Positions 24,144 through 35,948 of a DNA stretch of 64,000 nucleotides are shown here, piece by piece; positions within the stretch are counted from its first letter, which is position 1, and each line of letters begins with the position of its first letter. This DNA is from Novosphingobium mangrovisedimenti (GTDB lineage: Bacteria; Pseudomonadota; Alphaproteobacteria; Sphingomonadales; Sphingomonadaceae). Position numbers and translations under genes: made by a program. Location: contig NZ_JANZXA010000002.1 of NCBI RefSeq assembly GCF_025153475.1, positions 186,001-250,000 of the forward strand, read 5' to 3'. The notes under the pieces are model-generated. The model worked only from the letters and a program-made list of their open reading frames with translations, was not told the DNA's origin and searched no databases.

Positions 24144-25144
24144 ACCACGCACTGGTTTCCTTCGCGCTCAACCGGCAGACGACGATGTTTTTCGTCGTCG
24201 TCGCCCTGTTCATCGGGTTCGCGGCCAATTCCCCGCATTTCCTCGACAGCCAGACCCAGTTCGAGATCCTCAGGATCACGGCCTTCACGCTGATCATCGG
24301 CCTGCCGCTGACCTATCTGGTGATTGCCGGAGAGGTCGATCTCTCGATCGGCTCCAACTACGGCCTGTGCAGCGTCGTTACAGCACTGGCGATCGTGGAT
24401 TGGGGGTGGAATCCCTGGCTCGCGGCCTTGCTGGCAGTTGGGCTGGGAACGTTGATCGGGCTGTTCAACGGCATGTTGACCGTCAAGCTCAAGGTGCCTT
24501 CGTTCATCCTGACCATCGGCATGCTGAGCCTGCTGCGCGGGCTGGCGCTCGTGATCACGATGGGGCTGTCGATCGATGTTTCGGCAGAGTACGTGAGTTC
24601 GTTCTTCGGTGTCGCGGGCGGCAAGATCGGCCCTGTCCCGGCGCAAGTGATCTGGGCGCTCGCGGCTTTCGTCATCAGCGGCTTCGTTCTGCGCTACACC
24701 CTGTTCGGCGCGAGGCTCTACGCCACCGGCGGTAATGTCCGCGCGGCGCTGCAGATGGGCGTCAATCCGGGGCGGATCAAGATCTGGACCTTCACCCTGG
24801 TCGGCTTTTCCTGCGGCCTTGCGGGCGCATTGACCACCGGCTGGCTGCGCATCGGCTCTCCCAATACCGGGGCGGGCGGTGAACTGGCGATCATCGCGGC
24901 GGTCATCATCGGCGGCGCGGCGCTCAGCGGCGGGATCGGCACGGCGACCGGAACGCTGCTCGGCGCGATCATCGTCAGCATGCTGCAGACCGGGCTCATC
25001 CTTGTCGGCGTGCAGGGCAACTGGGTGCAGGTCTATGTCGGGCTGCTGATCGTGATGGCCGCCGCACTGGAACCCTATCTGCGGCCGGACGGCCCCTTCG
25101 CCGAATGGCTGATGGGGCTCGGCCGACGAACCGATCCGGGCTGA
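24140..25144 (+). CDS. sugar-type ABC importer permease
   Basis: A 334-residue membrane protein of the RbsC/branched-chain permease family with about nine to ten spans. The family segment GEVDLSIGSNYGL is near residue 55, and the ATPase-contact loop (ALQMGVNPGRIKIWTF, then AGALTTGW) is near residue 210. It starts by ATGA overlap with the ATPase gene and ends 85 bp before the first oxygenase gene. Together with the preceding two genes it makes a complete importer. The cargo is likely the substrate of the two non-haem iron oxygenases encoded downstream. Confidence 0.89.
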   Translation: MNHALVSFALNRQTTMFFVVVALFIGFAANSPHFLDSQTQFEILRITAFTLIIGLPLTYLVIAGEVDLSIGSNYGLCSVVTALAIVDWGWNPWLAALLAVGLGTLIGLFNGMLTVKLKVPSFILTIGMLSLLRGLALVITMGLSIDVSAEYVSSFFGVAGGKIGPVPAQVIWALAAFVISGFVLRYTLFGARLYATGGNVRAALQMGVNPGRIKIWTFTLVGFSCGLAGALTTGWLRIGSPNTGAGGELAIIAAVIIGGAALSGGIGTATGTLLGAIIVSMLQTGLILVGVQGNWVQVYVGLLIVMAAALEPYLRPDGPFAEWLMGLGRRTDPG

Positions 25145-25229
25145 ACCGCCCGGATTCCCGAGTGGCCGCCCACAGCGGCACCCGAAAATCTGAAACCCCC
25201 ATTCACTTCATTGCGAGGTATCTCCCGCC

Positions 25230-26273
25230 ATGTCGACAGGCGACTTGCGCTACGAAAACCCTGAAACGGTATCGGTTGAAGACATTCCGATCATTGATTT
25301 CGGCCGGTTCCTCAACGGGAACGCCGAAGATCGGACCGACATCGCCGAACAGATCAGCGATGCCTGCCGGCGCATCGGGTTCTTCTACATCGTCAATCAC
25401 GGCGTACCGGAAAGCCTGCGGCAGGCGGTACTGTCCGAAGCCCGCTCGTTCTTCAACCGCCCATTCGAGGAAAAGATGCAGTGCGCGCCGCTGGAGGACG
25501 GGCAGTGGTGCGGCTACCTTCCTCCGCGCGGCGCGGCGGAGGGCACCAAGCCCGGCGGCTCGCTGCGGCCGGAATCGCAGGCATCGAATGTCTCGGGCGG
25601 TACGCTCGAACAGTTCAACATGATGCGGGTCAAGCTGGCGGGCGACATCAACTACGAAAACCCGGACCCGGCGTTCCAGCGCAACCGCTGGCCGGCCGGC
25701 GCGCCGAACTTCGTCGAGACCATGATCGTCAACCAGCGCGCACTGATGACGCTGAGCGGGGAACTGATGCGCGCCTTTTCGATGGCGCTGGGGCTGGAGG
25801 AAGATTTCTTCGCGCGCTTCCACAAGAGCCCGCTGGCGACCTTCGGCCTCAATTTCTACCCCGCGCCGGACGAGGCGCGCCAGGGCGGATCGGACGTTGG
25901 CGTAGGCGCGCATTGCGATGCCTCCTCGTTCACCGTGCTCCTGCAGGACGATGTCGGCGGCCTCGAAGTCCGCGAGGCGAGCGGACGCTGGATCGCCGCG
26001 CCTTATGTCCCGGGCGCCTATGTCATCAATATCGGCGATACCTTGATGGGGTGGACGAACGGCCATTTCGTTTCGACGCTCCACCGTGTCGTCAGCCGCA
26101 AGCGGGTGGACCGCTATTCGGCAACGCTTTTCATGAACCCGGACATCGATGTCACCGTCGCGCCAATCGACAGGTTCGTCACGGAAGACAGTCCGGCGCA
26201 GTTCGAACCGTTTAACAACGAAGAGTACATGAAGACGTTCTTTGTTAAGTTTTACGATAGCATGTTCAAATAA
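25230..26273 (+). CDS. isopenicillin-N-synthase-like 2-oxoglutarate/Fe(II) oxygenase (first)
   Basis: A 347-residue non-haem iron oxygenase. The iron triad is His228-x-Asp230 (VGAHCDASS) and His285 (TLHRVV), and the 2-oxoglutarate-binding RxS motif is Arg295/Ser297 (DRYSATLF). The N-terminal DIOX_N segment (IPIIDFGRF, CRRIGFFYIVNHGVP) is also present. The family includes hydroxylases, thymine dioxygenases and ring-forming enzymes, so the reaction cannot be named. RxS presence argues for 2-oxoglutarate as co-substrate. A second, divergent member (28785) lies on the other side of the TonB receptor gene. The C-terminus is shorter than in plant members. Confidence 0.88.
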   Translation: MSTGDLRYENPETVSVEDIPIIDFGRFLNGNAEDRTDIAEQISDACRRIGFFYIVNHGVPESLRQAVLSEARSFFNRPFEEKMQCAPLEDGQWCGYLPPRGAAEGTKPGGSLRPESQASNVSGGTLEQFNMMRVKLAGDINYENPDPAFQRNRWPAGAPNFVETMIVNQRALMTLSGELMRAFSMALGLEEDFFARFHKSPLATFGLNFYPAPDEARQGGSDVGVGAHCDASSFTVLLQDDVGGLEVREASGRWIAAPYVPGAYVINIGDTLMGWTNGHFVSTLHRVVSRKRVDRYSATLFMNPDIDVTVAPIDRFVTEDSPAQFEPFNNEEYMKTFFVKFYDSMFK

Positions 26274-26340
26274 ATAAATTACGGACAGGGGAAGCCTTAA
26301 TAAGCGTGGGCAGCGCCACTTTATATTGAGGGCTATAAAC

Positions 26341-28725
26341 ATGAAAATGAGAAAAACAGATTTTCGGGGAGTCGGGGGACTCACGCTTGCCATTGCAATG
26401 ATGGCGGCAGTTCCCGCTCACGCCGAGGAGGCGGGCGATCCCGCGTCCACTGCCTCGAACGATGACGGGATGAGTGTCCTTGTCGTGACCGGCACGCGCG
26501 AAAAGTCCGCGATCCTGCCCGCCGATACCGATGCGTTCGGGCTCGGCATGAGCCAGGTCGAAACGCCGCGCGCGACCTCGACCGTGTCCCTGTCGATGAT
26601 CGACCAATACAGCCTGACCACGGTTCGCGATCTGATCGCGGTGACGCCGGGCGTGTTCACGGCCAGCTTCTATGGCGTCGACGGCACGGTGAACATCCGC
26701 GGCGAATATGCCGACAACTACTTCCGCGGCTTCAAGCGTGTCGAGAACCAGGGCACCTACATCACGCCGATCGAATCCGCGCTCAATCTGGAAATCGTGC
26801 GCGGTGCGGCCTCGCCGGCCTATGGCACGGGCCGCGCGGGCGGCTACGTCAATTTCACGCCGCGTTCGGAGCGCGCCGTGCGCTTCAAGAACGGGCTGGA
26901 TGCCAAGGGCGAAGTGGTCGCCTCGCTAGGCACCTACAATTACTACCGCGCCTCTGCCGAATACGGCACGCCGTTCAAGATCGGCGAGTACGATGCGGGC
27001 GTCGACCTCTATGTCGAAAAAGCGCAGGCTTCGCAGTATTTCCACGGGATCGAGCCGCGCCACACGCTGGTGCAAGGCGGCTTTGCCACGGACCTGCCCG
27101 GCGGGTGGGAATTCCAGGCGGGCCTCCAGTACTACGATGCCAGCGGCATGCAGGGCAGCACCGGCGTCAACCGTCTGACGCAGGACCTGATCGACAACGG
27201 GATCTACATCTCCGGCAGCCCGATCGCGCAGATCGCCCAGCCCGGCGCGGCCTATATCACCCCTGCCGACATCGTCGCCATCGGCGGCGTGACGAAATAC
27301 TGGGGCTTCTCGAGCGACTACAGCACGCTCGATCCGGCAACCATCCAGGAAGTGAAACTCAGCCGCCGCGCGATGCTGACCTCCGAATACGATTTCGGCG
27401 ACAGCGAAACGACGACCGCGTGGTTCGATCTCAGCCGGAACATCGGTCCGGGCACGCTGAAGCTGCAAGGCTTCCTCGATGACCTGAATGCGGACAGCTA
27501 CAACAGCTACGGTTTCGCCAAGTCGCTGCGCGACCGGGCCGAGGAGCTGCGCCTGTCCTACACCGGCAAGGTCGATCCGGCCCCGTGGCTGTCCACGGCC
27601 TTCGTCGTCGGTGCGGGCTATCGCCGTTACGAGGCGGACGAGTCCTACGTCTTCGCGCGCGGCTACATGGTGCTCGACCGGCAGGACATCTCGACCGGTG
27701 CGACGGCGGACAGCATTTTCAATCCGGTCTACGTTTCCGGGGAGCCGTTCGATCAGGTCTACCATTCGGAGGTCGACGAATACGCCGGTTTCCTGAACGC
27801 GGACGTCAGCCTGTTCGACCAGCTCAAGTTCACCGGCGGCGTGCGTTACGACTGGTACGACGTGCAGTCGATCAACACCGGCCTGCTCGACTACTCGGGC
27901 CCGCTCGATACGCTCTACAAGGCCAGCAAGGGCGCGTGGAGCTGGTCGGCCAGCGTCCGCTACGTCACGCCCTTTGGCATCGTGCCCTATTTCACCCGTT
28001 CGCGTTCCTATGCGCTGGAGACGTTGCAGGGCGGCGCGGTGACACCGGGCAACGTCGCAAACGACACCTTCCTGTCACCGGCCGATCTGACCGAAGGCGG
28101 CGTCAAGGGCAGCTTCTTCGACGACAAGCTGTTCACCTCGCTGTCCGTCTATCGTCAGCGCCGCACCCAGTCGGAACTGCTCAGCGGCAATTTCGTGGGC
28201 GCCACCACCAAGGGCGTCGAGGCCGAAATCCGCTGGGCGATCAATCGCAACTTCGGTCTCTCGGCCGTGGCCACCCGGCAGAAGACGAAGATTTCGGGGA
28301 CCTCGTTCCTCGTCGTCACGCCGGAGGATTTCGGTCTCGACTATACCGATGGCTGGGGCTTCATCTACCAGGCGGCGACATCGGGCTTCCCGGGGCTTGA
28401 AACGGGATATGTCGACCGGACGCAGCCGCGCTACGTCTTTGGCCTTTTCGCCAACTACGAGGCCGGCAACGGCTTTGGCGCGACGCTGGGCGGCAACTAT
28501 GTCGACAAGACCAGCGGCCATCTGCCCGGCGCGATCGAGTTCCCCGACTACGTTCTGCTGCGTGGTTCGGTGCACTACGAAATCGGGCGTTACCGCTTCG
28601 CGATCAACGTCAACAACATCCTCAACGAGCGCTATTATGTGCCCCAGCGCAGCACCGACACCGAAGGATCGGCCTTCCCCGGCGAAGGCCGGACGGCCAT
28701 CCTGAAAGTAACGGCGCGCTTCTGA
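26341..28725 (+). CDS. TonB-dependent outer-membrane receptor
   Basis: A 794-residue receptor. It has a signal peptide (MKMRKTDF, hydrophobic stretch, AHA end near residue 28), a plug domain (VLVVTGTREKSA, LSMIDQYSLTTVRDLIAVTP, EIVRGAASPAYGTGRAGGYV) and a barrel ending in phenylalanine (KVTARF). The plug resembles ferric-siderophore receptors, but the operon context (ABC importer, two oxygenases, exporter) suggests an organic substrate or a metal chelate processed inside the cell. The ATG at 26341 follows a weak GAGGG; another ATG lies two codons later. The gene is 67 bp after the first oxygenase and 59 bp before the second. Confidence 0.9.
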   Translation: MKMRKTDFRGVGGLTLAIAMMAAVPAHAEEAGDPASTASNDDGMSVLVVTGTREKSAILPADTDAFGLGMSQVETPRATSTVSLSMIDQYSLTTVRDLIAVTPGVFTASFYGVDGTVNIRGEYADNYFRGFKRVENQGTYITPIESALNLEIVRGAASPAYGTGRAGGYVNFTPRSERAVRFKNGLDAKGEVVASLGTYNYYRASAEYGTPFKIGEYDAGVDLYVEKAQASQYFHGIEPRHTLVQGGFATDLPGGWEFQAGLQYYDASGMQGSTGVNRLTQDLIDNGIYISGSPIAQIAQPGAAYITPADIVAIGGVTKYWGFSSDYSTLDPATIQEVKLSRRAMLTSEYDFGDSETTTAWFDLSRNIGPGTLKLQGFLDDLNADSYNSYGFAKSLRDRAEELRLSYTGKVDPAPWLSTAFVVGAGYRRYEADESYVFARGYMVLDRQDISTGATADSIFNPVYVSGEPFDQVYHSEVDEYAGFLNADVSLFDQLKFTGGVRYDWYDVQSINTGLLDYSGPLDTLYKASKGAWSWSASVRYVTPFGIVPYFTRSRSYALETLQGGAVTPGNVANDTFLSPADLTEGGVKGSFFDDKLFTSLSVYRQRRTQSELLSGNFVGATTKGVEAEIRWAINRNFGLSAVATRQKTKISGTSFLVVTPEDFGLDYTDGWGFIYQAATSGFPGLETGYVDRTQPRYVFGLFANYEAGNGFGATLGGNYVDKTSGHLPGAIEFPDYVLLRGSVHYEIGRYRFAINVNNILNERYYVPQRSTDTEGSAFPGEGRTAILKVTARF

Positions 28726-28784
28726 TGGTGCGGGCGGGGCCCTGTGCCCCGCCCTCGCCTTTCCCTCGAACGGAATGACCAACC

Positions 28785-29741
28785 ATGGATAACCTGCCCA
28801 TCATCGACCTGGCACCGATGCTGAACGACGAGCCCGGCGGGCTGGAACGCGTCGCGACCGAGATCGGCGAGGCAGCGCGCACGATCGGTTTCTTCTACGT
28901 GCGCAACCATGGTGTCGACGAGGGCCTGATCGATGCGCTCTATGCCTTGGCCGTGGAATTCTTCGCGCTCCCGCTGGAGGAGAAGGAGAAGCTCTCCATC
29001 GCCAAAGTGGGCAACAACCGGGGCTATGCGGGCGTGGGTACCGAAAGCCTCGACCCTGAAAAGCTGACCGATGCCAAGGAAGCCTTCAATGTCGGCCGCG
29101 ATCCCGAAGCGGGCGAGGAAGACGACGACAGCCAGGTGTCGCGCGGGCGCAACCAGTGGCCCGACGTGCCCGGCTTTCGCGACGTCGCCAGCGAATATTA
29201 TGCCGCGGTCCGGCGGCTGAGCGAACAGCTGCACCGCGCCTTCGCGCTCGATCTGGGCGTCCCGCCGGACTATTTCGCGCCCTATGTGGACCGCCCGATG
29301 GCGACGCTGCGCATGCTGCACTATCCGCCGCATCCCGGCAGGTTCGACGGCACGCGTTACGGCGCGGGCGCGCATACTGACTACGGCAACCTAACCCTGC
29401 TCTCGCAATGCGAGGTCGGCGGGCTCGAGGTGCGCACGCGCGCGGGCGACTGGATCAGCGCCCCGCCGGTTCCCGGCACCTTCGTGTGCAATATCGGCGA
29501 TTGCCTGATGCGCTGGAGCAACGATACCTACGTTTCCAACCCGCACCGCGTGGTCAATCGCAGCGGGACGGAGCGCTATTCGATCGCCTTCTTCTTCGAT
29601 CCCAATCCCGATGCGCTGGTGGAATGCCTGCCCAGCTGCATCAGCGAGGACAGGCCCGCGCTCTACCCGCCGATCACGGCCGGTGACCACCTGCTCGAAC
29701 GGCTCGACGCGACATACGCCCACCGCAAATCCGCCGGATGA
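28785..29741 (+). CDS. isopenicillin-N-synthase-like 2-oxoglutarate/Fe(II) oxygenase (second)
   Basis: A 318-residue member of the same superfamily as the gene at 25230 but clearly divergent. The triad is His197-x-Asp199 (GAHTDYGNLT) and His254 (NPHRVVNR), with RxS at Arg264/Ser266 (ERYSIAFF). The start of the fold (NLPIIDLAP, ARTIGFFYVRNHGVD) and the substrate region (VSRGRNQWPDVPGFR) are typical of bacterial members of unknown substrate. The stop overlaps the MFS exporter start (ATGA). Two different oxygenases in one uptake operon suggest successive oxidations of one compound. That is inference. Confidence 0.88.
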   Translation: MDNLPIIDLAPMLNDEPGGLERVATEIGEAARTIGFFYVRNHGVDEGLIDALYALAVEFFALPLEEKEKLSIAKVGNNRGYAGVGTESLDPEKLTDAKEAFNVGRDPEAGEEDDDSQVSRGRNQWPDVPGFRDVASEYYAAVRRLSEQLHRAFALDLGVPPDYFAPYVDRPMATLRMLHYPPHPGRFDGTRYGAGAHTDYGNLTLLSQCEVGGLEVRTRAGDWISAPPVPGTFVCNIGDCLMRWSNDTYVSNPHRVVNRSGTERYSIAFFFDPNPDALVECLPSCISEDRPALYPPITAGDHLLERLDATYAHRKSAG

Positions 29742-30961
29742 GCCTGCACATAGTGACGGCCGCGAAAGACCGGCCCGGACTGGGCCGCCGCGAAATCGTC
29801 GTTCTGGGTATCCTTTCGGCGATCGGCCCGGTTGGCGTGGACATCTACCTGCCGGCCTTTCCCACCATCGCGCGCGATCTGGGCACCGACATCGGCTCGG
29901 TCCAGCTCAGCATGGCCGCCTACTTCCTCGCGCTTGCGCTCGGCCAGTTGCCCTATGGCGCGGTGTCGGACCGGGTGGGGCGCAAGCCGCCGGTCCTGTT
30001 CGGACTGGTCGTGTTCATTGCCGGTTCGCTGGTCTGTGCGCTGGCGGGCAATGCCCAGGCACTGATCGCCGGGCGGTTCGTACAAGGCCTCGGCATCTGT
30101 TCGGTGCTCTCGATTGCCCGGGCGATCGTACGCGACCGGCAGCAGGGACAGGACGCGGCACACACGGCGGCCCGCATCCTGCTGATCGTCAGCGTATCGC
30201 CGATGCTGGCTCCGCTTGCAGGCTCGGCAATCGTGGGCATGGGAACATGGCGCCATATCTTCTGGCTCATGGCCGCGCTGACCACGGTCGTGCTGTTCCT
30301 CGCCTGGAAAGTCCTGCCCGAAACCAGCGAAACGCGCCACGACGCGACGGTCGCTGCACTGGCGTCGAAATGCCTGCGGCTGCTGCGCGACACGCAGTTC
30401 CTTCTGCCGACAGCGGTGCTTGCCGCCGCGCAGGCCGGGGCCTCGATCTATCTGGCAGGGTCCTCGGCGGTCTATCTGGAAAGCTATGGACTGGCGCCGG
30501 CTGCCTACAGCATCGCCTTTGCCATCAATGCCATCGGCATGATCTTCGCCGCCCAATGGAACCGCCGCTTGATAGGAAAGCTGGGCCTTGCCACCGTGCC
30601 GATCCTCGGCACAGCGCTGGGCACGCTGGCCATCGTCCTGTTCTTGGGCGCCCATCTACAGGCCAGCGCCACGCTGCCGGTGGCCGCCTTCTGCTTCTTC
30701 CTGTTCTTCACTTCTTTCGGCTTCGTGATGGGCCCCGCCGCCGTGCTCGCACTGGAAGGCCACGGCCACATCGCCGGCGCGGCGGCCGGCCTTCAGGGCA
30801 CGATCCAGTTCGTATCGGGCGCAGTGGCAGTGGCCATCGTGGGCAGTCACGCGAACGGCGGGCCCGGCTTCATGCTCGGCGTTCTGATGGTCTCGCAGAC
30901 GGCAGCGCTGGTGATGGCCGTGGCCTGCCGAATTCACGCCGGGCGCCGGACCAACGACTAA
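29738..30961 (+). CDS. MFS transporter, Bcr/CflA drug-efflux type
   Basis: A 407-residue, 12-span major facilitator. The motif-A loop GAVSDRVGRKPPVL is between spans 2 and 3, and GVDIYLPAFPTIARDLG in span 1 is the signature of the Bcr/CflA subfamily. These export bicyclomycin, chloramphenicol or amino-acid derivatives by proton antiport. It is translationally coupled to the second oxygenase gene, so it probably exports a product or by-product of that pathway. A GC-rich imperfect hairpin without T-run follows before the convergent aldo/keto reductase gene. Confidence 0.87.
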   Translation: MSLHIVTAAKDRPGLGRREIVVLGILSAIGPVGVDIYLPAFPTIARDLGTDIGSVQLSMAAYFLALALGQLPYGAVSDRVGRKPPVLFGLVVFIAGSLVCALAGNAQALIAGRFVQGLGICSVLSIARAIVRDRQQGQDAAHTAARILLIVSVSPMLAPLAGSAIVGMGTWRHIFWLMAALTTVVLFLAWKVLPETSETRHDATVAALASKCLRLLRDTQFLLPTAVLAAAQAGASIYLAGSSAVYLESYGLAPAAYSIAFAINAIGMIFAAQWNRRLIGKLGLATVPILGTALGTLAIVLFLGAHLQASATLPVAAFCFFLFFTSFGFVMGPAAVLALEGHGHIAGAAAGLQGTIQFVSGAVAVAIVGSHANGGPGFMLGVLMVSQTAALVMAVACRIHAGRRTND

Positions 30962-31009
30962 GGATGGCGGAGAGGACGGGGCACGCCCCTTGCCCTCTTC
31001 CCCGCGCCG

Positions 31010-31996
31010 TCAGACGAAGTCCTCGGTATCGATTGTGGGGCGGATCATTTCCGGATAGCGGTGCCCGGCAACGGTCTGCTGGTTGATCAGATCGCCGGCA
31101 CGGGCCAGAATCCCCGCATCGATCGCCAGCGATGCGCTCTCGTGGTTCTCGGCCCAATGCGCGATGGAGCGGGTGCCCGGAATGACATGGACATGATCGC
31201 CGCGAGAGAGCACCCAGGCCAGCGCCAGCTGTGCAGGCGCGACGCCCGCTTCGGCGGCAAGCCCATTGAAGTCCTCGATCAGTTCTAGGTTCTTTTCCCA
31301 GTTTTCCGCCAGAAAACGCGGGAAAGTGCGCCGCAGATCCTTCTCGGTAAGCGTATCGATGTCGCGCAGTTTTCCGCCCAGCGCGCCGCGTCCCACCGGC
31401 GAGAACGCGATGAGCGCAATACCCAGATCCTTCGTGGTATCGAACACGCCCAGTTCGACATTGCGCGTGAAAAGCGAATACTCGGTCTGGACGGCGGCTA
31501 CCGGATGCACGGCATGCGCCTCGCGGATATGCGCGGCGGACCATTCGGACACGCCATAGGCGCCGATCTTGCCGGCCTCGATCGCGCGAACCATGGCCCC
31601 GACCGAATCCGCGATAGGCACCTTGGGATCGAAACGGTGCATGTAGAACAAGTCGACGTGATCCGTCCCCAGCCGCTTCAGGCTGGCATCGAGCGATGTG
31701 GTGATCGCATCCGGGCTGCAATCGACCCCGCGGCGCGTGCCATCGATGACGATGCCGGTCTTGGTGGCCAGAAAGAACTCCTGACGGCGCCCCATGATCG
31801 CTTCATGGAGAATTTCCTCGGATACGCCGCCTCCATAGATATTGGCCGTATCGAAGTGCTCGCAGCCATTGTCGAGCGCATGGCGGAACAACGCCGCCGC
31901 ATCCTCGCGGGCTGGCGGATTGCCGTAGGCCCAGGCCACGTTCATGCAACCCAGCCCGACGGGGTTGAGAGTATGCTCCGCGAGTTTCCGCTTCAT
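31010..31996 (-). CDS. aldo/keto reductase
   Basis: A 328-residue NADPH-dependent oxidoreductase with the (beta/alpha)8 fold. The catalytic tetrad regions are visible: DTANIYGGG (Asp and Tyr), a lysine in FFLATKTGIV, and His in DLFYMHRFDP. The C-terminal cofactor segment is HVIPGTRSIAHW. It resembles the YajO/YhdN-like group acting on small aldehydes and ketones. The ATG at 31996 begins 2 bp after the end of a decayed ligC fragment. That fragment lies upstream on the same strand, so the reductase may once have been the last gene of the lig operon. The substrate is unknown. Confidence 0.87.
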   Translation of the reverse strand: MKRKLAEHTLNPVGLGCMNVAWAYGNPPAREDAAALFRHALDNGCEHFDTANIYGGGVSEEILHEAIMGRRQEFFLATKTGIVIDGTRRGVDCSPDAITTSLDASLKRLGTDHVDLFYMHRFDPKVPIADSVGAMVRAIEAGKIGAYGVSEWSAAHIREAHAVHPVAAVQTEYSLFTRNVELGVFDTTKDLGIALIAFSPVGRGALGGKLRDIDTLTEKDLRRTFPRFLAENWEKNLELIEDFNGLAAEAGVAPAQLALAWVLSRGDHVHVIPGTRSIAHWAENHESASLAIDAGILARAGDLINQQTVAGHRYPEMIRPTIDTEDFV

Positions 31997-31998
31997 TA

Positions 31999-34761
<2,763 letters not shown>

Positions 34762-34785
34762 TTATCGCTCTACCCAACCCTTGAA

Positions 34786-34826
34786 GGGGGAGAGGAGAGG
34801 GCCCTGCCCTCTCCTCCCTTCTTTTT
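34786..34826 (+). terminator. intrinsic terminator after ligI
   Basis: GGGAGAGGAGAGGG pairs with CCCTCTCCTCCC around a short CCTG loop, and a CTTTTT run follows on the plus strand 25 bp after the ligI stop codon. A good rho-independent terminator that has outlived its operon. Confidence 0.8.
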
Positions 34827-34914
34827 GCGTGATGCCAAGGGCGTTCGCGCCGTTCCCGACGGTTCAGGCGTTCGAGTAGTCGAGGCCGATGTTCGCCGCA
34901 CTCTGCGGTAAGCA

Positions 34915-35814
34915 CTAGGACTGCTCCATGCACAACCACGGATGTTCCACGGACAAGTCCTCGCAGGCTTCCCGGACAGTCCGAAACACATCTTGCCTTA
35001 CGGCATCCGGCAACGCGTTCGGCGCGCAACGCAGACCGATGCGTCTGCGCAAATCATAGCCGCTCACCTCGACAGGCTCCATTCCCGGACGACAATAGCT
35101 CAAGGGCGCAACGGTTATCCCGAGACCTGCGGCTATCATGCTGATCGCGCGCTCGTCGTCCTCGGTCCGCAAGGAAAACCGGGGCCGGACCCCGTGACGC
35201 GTGAAAAACCGGCTCGTGCGCGTGAGGACTTCACAACGACGGCGCGCAATCATGACCTCGGAAGAAAACGCGTCGGGCGGAACCGCATGTTTCCCGGCCA
35301 GGGCATGATCAGATGGAACCAGCATGACATAAGGCTCGTCGAACAGGGGAAGAACATCCGATCCGTGGCAATCGGGCGTAAGCAGGGTCAGGGCAACCTG
35401 AATCCGCCCTTGTCCCAAGGCCGTGCGCAAGTCCGGATCGGTGCCCTCGACCAGTTCCATGCTGTACTTGCCGCCAAGCACACCCATGATCGCCTCGAGC
35501 AACCGGTCGGGGATCGTATGCAGGAGGCCAATCTTGAGATCGGGCCACTCGGACGCCCGCGTCTGACCGAAAGTATCGGCGGCCTTGAAGCCCCGCTCCA
35601 GATCGCGCGCAATGACGATGAAACGGCCTCCCGCCGCAGTCAGTCTCACTCGCTTTCTGTCCCGGATGAACAGCCTCGTCCCGACCAGCCGCTCAAGTTC
35701 GGAGATCCCGAGCGACAGCGTCGGCTGTGTCACGTGAATGCGAGCGGCAGCCTGGGTGAAGCTCCCTGCTTCGACGACGGCGAGGAACTGGCGGATATGC
35801 GCGCGCTTTATCAT
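34915..35814 (-). CDS. LysR-family transcriptional regulator
   Basis: A 299-residue LTTR with the winged helix at residues 3-62 (IRQFLAVVEAGSFTQAAARI, THVTQ-type recognition helix as HVTQPTLSLGISELERLVG, then FIRDRKRVRLTAAG) and an effector domain from about residue 90. It is divergent from the isovaleryl-CoA-dehydrogenase-type gene at 35949. The 134-bp gap is AT-rich (AATTTTCGTAACATTCC), as expected for an LTTR-controlled promoter. It also lies beside the lig remnants, so it could be the former lig regulator now orphaned. Both are inference. Confidence 0.87.
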   Translation of the reverse strand: MIKRAHIRQFLAVVEAGSFTQAAARIHVTQPTLSLGISELERLVGTRLFIRDRKRVRLTAAGGRFIVIARDLERGFKAADTFGQTRASEWPDLKIGLLHTIPDRLLEAIMGVLGGKYSMELVEGTDPDLRTALGQGRIQVALTLLTPDCHGSDVLPLFDEPYVMLVPSDHALAGKHAVPPDAFSSEVMIARRRCEVLTRTSRFFTRHGVRPRFSLRTEDDERAISMIAAGLGITVAPLSYCRPGMEPVEVSGYDLRRRIGLRCAPNALPDAVRQDVFRTVREACEDLSVEHPWLCMEQS

Positions 35815-35948
35815 TGGAAAAATCTATACAAATTTTCGTAACATTCCAATTTTATATAATTTCATTCTCGGCGTAGACCGCATGAAAGCGTAAAATGACG
35901 CCCAGCGGCCAGCAGATATGCTGACCTGTGGCAGGGAGACCGGATTTC

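Noticed and set aside
30965..31005. Terminator between the MFS exporter and the aldo/keto reductase
   Set aside because: The GC-rich hairpin is imperfect and has no T-run on either strand; too weak to list.
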